The position numbers and the translations under genes are program-made. The notes under the pieces were generated by a model that made no database searches, had not been told where the DNA came from, and saw nothing but the letters and a program-made list of their open reading frames with translations. A stretch of DNA of 8,091 bases, taken from Phycisphaerales bacterium. Lineage in GTDB: Bacteria; Planctomycetota; Phycisphaerae; Phycisphaerales; SM1A02. The stretch covers positions 1 through 8,091 of the forward strand of contig SLJD01000061.1 in the NCBI GenBank assembly GCA_007135295.1, in the 5' to 3' direction. Below are positions 1-7,101 of this stretch, one piece after another. Every line of letters begins with the position of its first letter. The first letter of the stretch is position 1.

Positions 1-1349
1 ACCACCTCGTCGTGTGAAAGGGGCAAGACATAATTTTCGGTAAAGGCGTAAATCGCCCGGAATGTAAGCTGGTTGTGATGGTATGGACGGTGGATGGGGT
101 CGTGCTTGATGTATTCAAGCGTATCGTGCATCCAGCCCATATCCCACTTGAATCCAAAGCCCAACCCGCCGAGGTACGTCGGTCGGGAGACCATCGGCCA
201 GGCGGTCGATTCCTCCGCGATCGTCTGCACGTCGGGATATTCGCGGTACACGGCTTCGTTAAAGCGGCGCAGCAGTGAGATCGCCTCAAGGTTTTCCCGG
301 CCGCCGAATTCGTTCGGCGACCACTGGCCTTCCTTCCGCGAGTAGTCGAGATAGAGCATTGACGCAACCGCGTCGACCCGCAACCCGTCAATGTGATACT
401 TGTCGAGCCAGAACAGGGCGCTGCTGAGCAGGAATGAACGGACCTCGTTTCGGCCGTAGTTGAATACGTAACTGCCCCAGTCCGGATGAATGCGCTGATT
501 GGGATCCGCGTGCTCGAAAAGGTGGGTGCCGTCAAAGTAGCACAGTCCGTGCTCATCGGAGGGGAAGTGCGCCGGAGCCCAATCAAGGATCACGCCGATG
601 CCATGCTGATGCAGCACATCGACAAAATACATGAAGTCCTGCGGGCGACCGAACCGGCTCGTGGCAGCGAAGTATCCCGTCTTCTGATATCCCCATGAGC
701 CATAGAACGGATGCTCCATGATCGGCATGAGTTCGACATGCGTGAAGCCGCGCTGCGAAACGTATTCGGCGAGCGGCCGGGCAATCTCCCGGTAGCCGAT
801 GTACCGGCTCGGATCATCGTCGGGGCGCATCCATGAACCAAGATGCATTTCATAGATGGAAATCGGCGCATCGTGCGCCTGCCGCCGGCCGCGCTGCCTC
901 ATCCAGTCGCCGTCGGACCATTCGTAGTCGAGGGATTGGATGACCGACGCCTGGGCGGGCGGAACTTCTGCCATGAAGGCGAAAGGGTCGGCCTTGTCGA
1001 CGACGTACCCGTCGAACCGGGAGGCAATGTGATACTTGTACCCGTGACCGGGCTGGGCATCGCGGACGAATCCCTGCCAGATACCGGAATTCTCAATTGG
1101 CTCCAACGGCTGGGCATCCTTGTCCCAGGCATTGAAATCACCGATGACCGAGACAGCCCGTGCATTTGGCGCCCAGACTCGGAAGGTCGTCCCCGCCTGA
1201 CCGTCATGCACGGCGGGATGAGCACCAAGCTTCCGGTACATCCGGTCGTGGGTGCCCTCATTGAAGTAATGCAGATCGTCGTCGGAGAGCGTCGGGTGAA
1301 TCATGCGCGTATTCTCGACGGTTCCCGCTGATCGTGCACGCATGGTCAT
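1..1349 (-). CDS. glgB: 1,4-alpha-glucan branching enzyme GlgB (GH13), 3' end outside window
   Basis: GlgB cuts alpha-1,4-glucan chains and rejoins the fragment by an alpha-1,6 bond, creating glycogen branches in the cytoplasm. The 449 visible codons read without a stop. Residues about 53-95 look like a CBM48 (FRVWAPNA, GDFNAWD). The GH13 barrel follows, with ILDWAPAHF (254-262), DGLRVDAVASM with nucleophile D326, IAEES with acid/base E379, and LSHDEV with D447 at the window edge. The spacings 326/379/447 equal those of E. coli GlgB D405/E458/D526, so the protein is 79 residues shorter at the N-terminus and should lack the extra N1 domain of the E. coli enzyme. The start is ATG 1349, because GAGGAGG lies 8 nt upstream; a second in-frame ATG at 1343 would be 14 nt away. 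The gene begins 28 nt after malQ and is probably the last visible gene of the operon. The missing part should be the rest of the barrel and the C-terminal beta domain. Family identity is very secure. Confidence 0.97.
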   Translation of the reverse strand, partial: MTMRARSAGTVENTRMIHPTLSDDDLHYFNEGTHDRMYRKLGAHPAVHDGQAGTTFRVWAPNARAVSVIGDFNAWDKDAQPLEPIENSGIWQGFVRDAQPGHGYKYHIASRFDGYVVDKADPFAFMAEVPPAQASVIQSLDYEWSDGDWMRQRGRRQAHDAPISIYEMHLGSWMRPDDDPSRYIGYREIARPLAEYVSQRGFTHVELMPIMEHPFYGSWGYQKTGYFAATSRFGRPQDFMYFVDVLHQHGIGVILDWAPAHFPSDEHGLCYFDGTHLFEHADPNQRIHPDWGSYVFNYGRNEVRSFLLSSALFWLDKYHIDGLRVDAVASMLYLDYSRKEGQWSPNEFGGRENLEAISLLRRFNEAVYREYPDVQTIAEESTAWPMVSRPTYLGGLGFGFKWDMGWMHDTLEYIKHDPIHRPYHHNQLTFRAIYAFTENYVLPLSHDEV

Positions 1350-1357
1350 CGGAAATA

Positions 1358-1364
1358 CCTCCTC
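1358..1364 (-). promoter_or_regulatory. Shine-Dalgarno site of glgB
   Basis: GAGGAGG on the minus strand lies 8 nt before ATG 1349, in the 28-nt gap after malQ. It decides between the two closely spaced in-frame ATG codons in favour of the upstream one. No promoter or terminator-like hairpin with a T run is visible in this gap, which fits read-through from malQ. Confidence 0.85.
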
Positions 1365-1377
1365 GGCTCCGGCCGTG

Positions 1378-3588
1378 TCAACTGACCCGGACCGGAGTGT
1401 GGTCGTGCCGTACACGGCGCACGGCCTCCAGGGGCTTGCCGGCAGCACCGCGCTCTATCTCTTCAAGACAGTAGGCCGCCCGCCGTCGCCAGTTGTGCAA
1501 ACCGGTTGTTCCAGGCATGTTCTGCGATTCACGCTCAAGCCAACAATCCTCAAGATTTACCAGGACGAGGTCGGCCGGGCTTTGCGCAAGATGTTCGTGA
1601 AGGCCGCACAACGCCGTCCGCACGGACTCATCGTCCAGGGCGTCCGGGTCAATTGACCATCCCTTCTGCATCAGGTACGAAGCCACCCGGCGGCGGAGTG
1701 CGGCCCGGTCGATACTTTCCGCGTCAGCCTCCTCCTCGTCGAGCAGATCAAGTTTCACCCGCTGTTCGATGTCATCGCCCCGCCAGAACGCGGCGAATGG
1801 CGGCACATCGTGCGTGTTGAGACTCGCCACCGCGTCCGATCCGGGCGCCGTGAGGACTTCGTCCTCCCGATCGGTGAAACTGAACTGACCGACGTACAGT
1901 GAACGAATTCCCCTGCGCTTCAGTGAACGATTGACGACCGGGGGCACCGTGCCGAGGTTTTCCCCCACGATCGCCGCCCGGTGCCGGTGGGATTCAATGC
2001 ATAATATGGCGTACAGTTCTTCGCTGGGGTAGCGAACGTACATGCCGTCGGAGGCGTCGAGGCCGTCCGGAATCCAGAACATGCGGTGCAGCCACATCAC
2101 GTGGTCAATGCGCAGCGCCCCGCAGTACCGCAGGTGCGCAGCGATCGCGGCAGCGAATCCGGCATGACCATCGAGACGCGATCGCTGCGGATGGATCGGC
2201 GTAAAGCCCCAATTCTGCCCGCCGGAGAAGAACGCATCGGGCGGCGCGCCGGCTGAAACCCGGCCGGCAAACGCCTCGGCGAACCACCAGGCATCGAAAC
2301 CGCCGGGGTTCACCCCGACCGGGAGATCGAGGTACAGAGCCGCCTCGGCCGCATCCGTCCGGCCGTCTGCGCCCAAGAGCTGTTCGCGCAGCAGCCATTG
2401 CGCCGCGAGGTGATAGCGGTAGATCAATGGGTCATAGTCCGCGCCGGGCCGAAGTTGATCGTTTCGCGCTCGCTGTTCGAGGTCGGCCGGCCAGCGCTGC
2501 CACGTCATGCCCCGGCGTTCCGTGACCGCCCGGAACCGCGCGTACGCGCCGAGCAGCGGATCGCGATCGACCTCCGCCCGCAGCGCATCGAGTCGGTTCG
2601 ACTGGCCGGAGCAGAGCGTTTCAGCCAAGGAACCGATCAGCGGCCGCTTCAAGGCATTAACCCGCCGATAGTCAATCCAGCGGTCGGACCGAAGGGCTTT
2701 GGCCTCGTCCCGGTACTCGCGGCTGGTGCGGTAGCGCCGTGCTTCCGGGCTCGCCGCCAGCTCCGCCGTCGCATCCGGATCAAGATACAGCTCGTTGAAG
2801 AACATCCGGCTGACGGGACTGTAGGGACTTGGCTCGAACGGCTCATCAAGAAAAAGCGCGAGCAGCGGGAGCGTGCCGACGAATCCCCCGCCCTGCCCGC
2901 CGACCCACTGCGTGAGCCGGTGCAGGTCCGTCAGGTCGCCGATGCCGTCGCTCCGCTCGCTGGTCAGCGCGTACAGCGGCAGGAACGCGCCCCACGTTTG
3001 CCACAGCGATTCGCCGGGCCCACTCCAGCACCGTGGCGGGGCGACGAGCAGGATCGTCCGGCCGTGGCGGCCGGCGTGATCGACATGCAGCGTGTGGCGG
3101 CCGATCGGCAGGTCATCAGGCAGCGGCAGGACGACATGCTCGAAGTGGCCGTCGAGCGTTTCTCCATCCGGCGTTCGCGACAGTTCATCGGCATCGACTT
3201 GCCAGGTGCGCATCCCGCCATCTTCATGTGCCAATGACAGTTCCACCGGCCGGTCGCGGTGCTCGGTCGCCCGCCAGAGATCCGCCCGCGCCGGCCGCCC
3301 CTGCCAGCTCACCGTCACCGGCTCGATGAGGTGACCCGCCGTATCGGCATCCACCTGCCGGATGAGTTCAGCGGCCTGTTCTACCCGGTCGATTTCAACG
3401 CCCCATGCCTGCAGACCTGCGAGCAATGCCTCAGGCGTGGCGCGTACACGCTCGCCCATGTTGTTCGTGTAGGCGGGCTTGATGCCGCACTTGCCCGCCA
3501 GTCGCCAGAGGTCAGCGACGGACCGGTGGGCTGCCCCCCCTGAGGCAACATCGGCTGGATCCCTGCGGTTGTCGCCCCGCCTGGTCAT
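1378..3588 (-). CDS. malQ: 4-alpha-glucanotransferase MalQ (amylomaltase, GH77)
   Basis: MalQ transfers glucan segments between malto-oligosaccharides, releasing glucose or lengthening short chains in the cytoplasm. The 736-residue protein is the long, E. coli-like type. An N-terminal region (about 1-185) has an early segment GIKPAYTNNMGE resembling E. coli GISPNYINAHGK and ends at VAPPRCW. The GH77 barrel follows, with SPYSPVSRMFFNELYLD (254-270), GQNWGFTPIHP (from 457), LRIDHVM with nucleophile D495, GENLGTVP with acid/base E543, and NTHDVPPFAAFW with D594. The C-terminal NMPGTTGLHNWRRR matches the E. coli NIPGTSYQYKNWRRK motif. Spacings of 48 and 99 are close to 48 and 100 in E. coli MalQ. 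The ATG start overlaps the treS-pep2 stop as ATGA and has GGAGGAG 8 nt upstream, so translational coupling is likely. Position between treS-pep2 and glgB suggests it acts on maltose from TreS or on short glucans, as an inference. Identity is secure; the exact physiological role is not. Confidence 0.96.
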   Translation of the reverse strand: MTRRGDNRRDPADVASGGAAHRSVADLWRLAGKCGIKPAYTNNMGERVRATPEALLAGLQAWGVEIDRVEQAAELIRQVDADTAGHLIEPVTVSWQGRPARADLWRATEHRDRPVELSLAHEDGGMRTWQVDADELSRTPDGETLDGHFEHVVLPLPDDLPIGRHTLHVDHAGRHGRTILLVAPPRCWSGPGESLWQTWGAFLPLYALTSERSDGIGDLTDLHRLTQWVGGQGGGFVGTLPLLALFLDEPFEPSPYSPVSRMFFNELYLDPDATAELAASPEARRYRTSREYRDEAKALRSDRWIDYRRVNALKRPLIGSLAETLCSGQSNRLDALRAEVDRDPLLGAYARFRAVTERRGMTWQRWPADLEQRARNDQLRPGADYDPLIYRYHLAAQWLLREQLLGADGRTDAAEAALYLDLPVGVNPGGFDAWWFAEAFAGRVSAGAPPDAFFSGGQNWGFTPIHPQRSRLDGHAGFAAAIAAHLRYCGALRIDHVMWLHRMFWIPDGLDASDGMYVRYPSEELYAILCIESHRHRAAIVGENLGTVPPVVNRSLKRRGIRSLYVGQFSFTDREDEVLTAPGSDAVASLNTHDVPPFAAFWRGDDIEQRVKLDLLDEEEADAESIDRAALRRRVASYLMQKGWSIDPDALDDESVRTALCGLHEHLAQSPADLVLVNLEDCWLERESQNMPGTTGLHNWRRRAAYCLEEIERGAAGKPLEAVRRVRHDHTPVRVS

Positions 3589-6500
3589 GCGCTTTTCTCC
3601 TCCGAGTCAATCAGTTCCAGCACGCCGGTCAGCGGGACGGAAACCCAGGTCGGGCGATTGTTCAGTTCATACTGCAATTCATAGACCGTTTTCTCGAGCA
3701 GGTACATGTGCAGCATCCGGTCGAACGTCGGATCGTCGGATGGGAGAATCGGCGTCGGGCCGGCGGTATCGAGATAGCTGCGCAGGAACACGGCTTCCAC
3801 CCATGCCCGCCAGTACCCGGCCCACGCGCCGAGCCGCTGCTGCATCTCGGCGGAGGCCACGCCGAACCGCTGCATGTGTTCATGAAGAACCGTGTGCGCT
3901 GCGTAGTCGAACGACCGCAGCATGCCAGCGACGTCGCGCAGGGGCGATCGCTTCATCTTCCGTTCAGTCAGGGGACGGGCGGGTTCACCCTCGAAGTCAA
4001 TGATGATGAAATCCCGTCCCGTGGACAGCACCTGGCCGAGATGGTAGTCGCCGTGCGTGCGAATCCGCTGGCCACCGAGCGGCTGATCCTTGATCCGCAC
4101 CAGGCGGTCGAGCAGGACCGACTCACCATCGACGGCGCGGCGGGCGTCTTCGGCGACGGACTCCGGCAAGGTCTTGATTCGCCGGCGCAGCATGCGGATC
4201 GCCTGCCGGGTCAGGTTGCGCATGGACTGGTATATCGACCGTTGCTGGTGCGGGGTGAATGATTCCGGGCGAAAAGCCGGATCTTCATGGTCCGCCGCGA
4301 GCGCCAGGTGCATCTCGGCCGTCCGCCTGCCGAGCAGTTCCGCGGATTGCAGGTACGGGCCGATGAGGTCAACCGCCGTATCGGGCGGGTCGGCGGTGTC
4401 CCGGCGAGCCAGTGTCATCGAGGGCTCGAGCGGCGGCGGCACGTCGAACTCCTCATCGGTCTGCACCCGCTCGAAGAACGGGCTCAGCGCGCTGAGTGTC
4501 GATCGCCATGCGTCGCCTTCGTTGACAAGAAACTGCTGGAGCATCCCGAGCGTGCGGGGGTCGGCCCGGCCGGCCTGATACTCGAGGTATCCCGTGACCG
4601 GGGCGGTGTGCTCGAATTGCTGCTTTTCGGTGAGAAACCGGCCGATCTCCAGGTCCGGGTTCATGCCTTCGCCGATGCGGCGGAAGAATTTGAAGATGAA
4701 CTGCTCGCCGTAGATGACCGACGAGTTGCTCTGCTCGGCCCGTGAGACGGTCGGCTCGATGTTCACATCAGCCGCAGGTTTCAGCCGGCGGTACGCCGAG
4801 GTCGTCCGCCCATGGACCTCGCCCTGCCGGCCCTTGAACCGCCGACGCCGGCTGATGCCGTCCAGCAGCGACCGGCAGAAGTCCGGCACGTACACCGCAT
4901 CCACGAGGGCGGCTGGCTCGTCGCTTCCTTTCTGGCGAATCCGCGCGTAGACGGCGTGCGGCGCATCATGGAGCAGGTCCTCAACCCAGTTCCCCGTCAC
5001 CATGGCCAGCGGAAGTTGATACGTCTCCGGCTCGGCGTCGACGTACGACACGTCGAGCAGGATGATCATCGCGCGCTGGCCTTCCTGGCCATATGACATC
5101 GGGACCGCGTCAGTGATCGATACGGACTCGATTCCCTGGGCCTTGCCGCCGAACCACCGCCGGGTGACGAGCGTGCGCGGCAGCGAGCGTTCGAGCGACG
5201 CCTTGCCCCGGCCCTTGAACAGATTCTCCCACCCGCCGGATGTCGTGATCGTCGGCAGGTTCCGTTCCGTGTCGGCGAGTTCCTCGGACCGCTCATCCTG
5301 CAATTCGAACCAGTAGAACGCGTGCGGGCCGAGCGTGAGGAAGTACGGCAACTCGCCAATCGGAGGGAACCGGGTGAAACCGAACAGTTCCACCGGCACG
5401 CGGTCGCGGAACTCGGCAAGATCGAGCTCGACGCACTGCACGAACCGCGAGAGATTCGCCACGACAAGAACCTGCTGCTCCTCGGTCCGCCGAATGAACG
5501 CGAGCACCTTCGGATTGTCCGGGTGCAGGAACTCCGTCCGGCCCGAGCCGAACACCGGGTAGCGCTGGCGCAGCGCAATCAGCCGCCGGATCCACCAGAA
5601 CAGCGAGCTTGAGTTGTTGAACTGCGCTTCGACGTTGACCGTCTCGAAGTGGTACTCCGGATCGGTGATGACAGGCAGGTATAGCTGCTGGGGATTGGCG
5701 CGGGAGAATCCGGCGTTGCGGTCCGATGACCACTGCATGGGCGTGCGGACGCCGTTGCGGTCACCAAGAAAGACATTGTCTCCCATGCCGATCTCATCGC
5801 CGTAGTAGATCACCGGCGTGCCGGGCATGGAGAACAGCAGGCCGTTCATCAACTCGATCTTGCGGCGGCTGTTGGTCAGCAGCGGGGCGAGCCGCCGCCG
5901 GATGCCGAGGTTGATCCGCGCCTGGCGGTCGTTGGCGTAGACGCGGTACATGTAGTCGCGCTCTTCGTCCGTGACCATCTCCAGCGTCAACTCATCGTGG
6001 TTGCGGAGAAACACCGCCCACTGGCAGTTCGCGGGAATCTCCGGCGTCTGCTGAAGAATATCGATGATCGGGAACCGGTCTTCCATCCGCGTTGCCATGA
6101 ACAGGCGCGGCATGAGGGGAAAATGAAACGCCATGTGGCATTCGTCGCCGCCACTTTTCGGATCGCCGAAGTACGAGATCGCGTCTTCCGGCCACTGGTT
6201 CGCCTCGGCGAGGAGCATCCGGTTCCTGAATTTGCGGTCAACGTGTCGGCGGAGCATTTTCAGGAACTCGTGCGTCTCCGGCAGGTTCTCGCACGTCGTG
6301 CCTTCCCGTTCGTAGAGGTACGGCACCGCATCGAGCCGCAAGCCGTCGACACCCATGTTCAGCCAGAAGTCGACCACCTTCAGCAGCGCCCGGTGCACCG
6401 GCGGATGATCAAAGTTCAGGTCAGGCTGATGCGAGTAGAACCGGTGCCAGTAGAACGCTTGGGCGACCGGGTCCCACGTCCAGTTCGACGCCTCGAAGTC

Positions 6501-6965
6501 CTTGAAGATGATTCTGGTATCGGCGTACTTCTCATCCGTATCCGACCAGACGTAGAAATCTCGATGCGAGGTGCCGGGCTTCGCCCGCCGGGCCCGCTGA
6601 AACCACGGATGCTGATCCGACGTGTGATTGAGCACGAGTTCGGTGATCACCCGAAGCCCGCGCCGGTGCGCTTCGCGGATGAACTGCCGCACGTCCCGCA
6701 GTGTCCCATAGGCCGGGTGAACGTCGGTGTAATCGGCGGTGTCGTAGCCGTCATCCCGGAGCGGCGAAGGGTAGAACGGCAGCAGCCAGACCGCCGTCAC
6801 GCCCAGGTCCACGAGGTAATCGAGCTTGCCCGTCAGCCCGCGGAAATCGCCGATCCCGTCGCCGTCACTGTCGCTGAACGCCCGAACGTGCGTCTGATAG
6901 ATCACGGCGTTCTGATACCAAAGCGGATCGTCCTCCGTGGTCACCGTCGAGGCACTGGTCGGCAT
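3585..6965 (-). CDS. treS-pep2: Fused trehalose synthase / maltokinase (TreS-Pep2)
   Basis: This bifunctional cytoplasmic enzyme isomerises trehalose to maltose (TreS, GH13) and phosphorylates maltose with ATP to alpha-maltose-1-phosphate (maltokinase), the GlgE donor. From ATG 6965 it has 1126 residues. Residues about 14-556 are TreS, with DGLRLDAVPYLYE carrying nucleophile D212, LLAEANQWP with E254, and LRNHDELTLEM with D324. The 42- and 112-residue spacings equal mycobacterial TreS D230/E272/D342. After a short linker, the kinase (about 579-1126) shows RRWFGGKA (W604) of the N-terminal cap, FIFKFFRR with putative ATP lysine K759, THGDYHLGQ with D973, and IIDFEGEP with D990. Both halves look intact. 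The fusion is a known architecture. An in-frame TTG at 7019 would add 18 residues; ATG 6965 is preferred because it is ATG and has AAGGG 10 nt upstream, but that site is weak. An in-frame GTG at 6986 is also possible. The stop overlaps the malQ start. Confidence 0.96.
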   Translation of the reverse strand: MPTSASTVTTEDDPLWYQNAVIYQTHVRAFSDSDGDGIGDFRGLTGKLDYLVDLGVTAVWLLPFYPSPLRDDGYDTADYTDVHPAYGTLRDVRQFIREAHRRGLRVITELVLNHTSDQHPWFQRARRAKPGTSHRDFYVWSDTDEKYADTRIIFKDFEASNWTWDPVAQAFYWHRFYSHQPDLNFDHPPVHRALLKVVDFWLNMGVDGLRLDAVPYLYEREGTTCENLPETHEFLKMLRRHVDRKFRNRMLLAEANQWPEDAISYFGDPKSGGDECHMAFHFPLMPRLFMATRMEDRFPIIDILQQTPEIPANCQWAVFLRNHDELTLEMVTDEERDYMYRVYANDRQARINLGIRRRLAPLLTNSRRKIELMNGLLFSMPGTPVIYYGDEIGMGDNVFLGDRNGVRTPMQWSSDRNAGFSRANPQQLYLPVITDPEYHFETVNVEAQFNNSSSLFWWIRRLIALRQRYPVFGSGRTEFLHPDNPKVLAFIRRTEEQQVLVVANLSRFVQCVELDLAEFRDRVPVELFGFTRFPPIGELPYFLTLGPHAFYWFELQDERSEELADTERNLPTITTSGGWENLFKGRGKASLERSLPRTLVTRRWFGGKAQGIESVSITDAVPMSYGQEGQRAMIILLDVSYVDAEPETYQLPLAMVTGNWVEDLLHDAPHAVYARIRQKGSDEPAALVDAVYVPDFCRSLLDGISRRRRFKGRQGEVHGRTTSAYRRLKPAADVNIEPTVSRAEQSNSSVIYGEQFIFKFFRRIGEGMNPDLEIGRFLTEKQQFEHTAPVTGYLEYQAGRADPRTLGMLQQFLVNEGDAWRSTLSALSPFFERVQTDEEFDVPPPLEPSMTLARRDTADPPDTAVDLIGPYLQSAELLGRRTAEMHLALAADHEDPAFRPESFTPHQQRSIYQSMRNLTRQAIRMLRRRIKTLPESVAEDARRAVDGESVLLDRLVRIKDQPLGGQRIRTHGDYHLGQVLSTGRDFIIIDFEGEPARPLTERKMKRSPLRDVAGMLRSFDYAAHTVLHEHMQRFGVASAEMQQRLGAWAGYWRAWVEAVFLRSYLDTAGPTPILPSDDPTFDRMLHMYLLEKTVYELQYELNNRPTWVSVPLTGVLELIDSEEKSA
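3597..3603 (-). promoter_or_regulatory. Shine-Dalgarno site of malQ inside the treS-pep2 3' end
   Basis: GGAGGAG on the minus strand lies 8 nt before the malQ ATG and within the last codons of treS-pep2. Together with the 4-nt ATGA stop/start overlap, it supports translation of malQ coupled to termination of treS-pep2. Confidence 0.85.
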
Positions 6966-7101
6966 ACGTGATCGGCCCTTGTCCACGAATCTCTGATGAA
7001 GACATCGTAGCCGGCCCAACAGCGAACGCGGCCGGGAAATTCCACCCGCTTCCCGAACGGCTCACACATCGTTGCACCGCGCAGGCCGTTACGGCGGGTC
7101 A
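6966..7101 (-). other. Intergenic region between glgE and treS-pep2
   Basis: This is the largest non-coding gap in the window, 136 nt if treS-pep2 starts at ATG 6965, or 82 nt if the upstream TTG is used. The weak ribosome-binding candidate AAGGG is at 6976-6980. I see no rho-independent terminator (no stable stem followed by a T run) and no clear sigma-70 promoter. A short CGGG...CCCG inverted repeat with an 8-nt loop is too weak to call. An overlapping small reading frame is described among the findings. The gap could hold an internal promoter or an mRNA processing site, but nothing in it shows this. Confidence 0.6.

Noticed and set aside
843..1331. A 162-codon plus-strand frame at the glgB start
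   Set aside because: It is antisense to GlgB's CBM48 and N-terminal region; the minus-strand frame carries clear family motifs, so this is a shadow.
1350..1377. Possible hairpin CGGC-CGGA-GCCG between malQ and glgB
   Set aside because: The stem is four pairs with no T tract and lies immediately before a strong ribosome-binding site; expected by chance in GC-rich DNA.
2398..3237. A 279-codon open frame on the plus strand opposite malQ
   Set aside because: It lies wholly antisense to MalQ's N-terminal and early barrel regions, with arginine-rich, low-complexity composition and no family motifs.
3585..6965. Possibility that treS and pep2 are fused by a sequencing error
   Set aside because: Fused TreS-maltokinase proteins are a known architecture, the linker reads cleanly, and no ribosome-binding site or start precedes the kinase part.
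5997..6971. A 324-codon open frame on the plus strand opposite treS
   Set aside because: It is antisense to the conserved TreS catalytic region, has no recognisable domain, and is arginine/valine/proline-rich as expected of a GC-rich antisense frame.
7030..7060. Possible hairpin in the glgE/treS-pep2 gap (CGGG...CCCG)
   Set aside because: Only four pairs with an 8-nt loop and no T run, so it is not a credible terminator.
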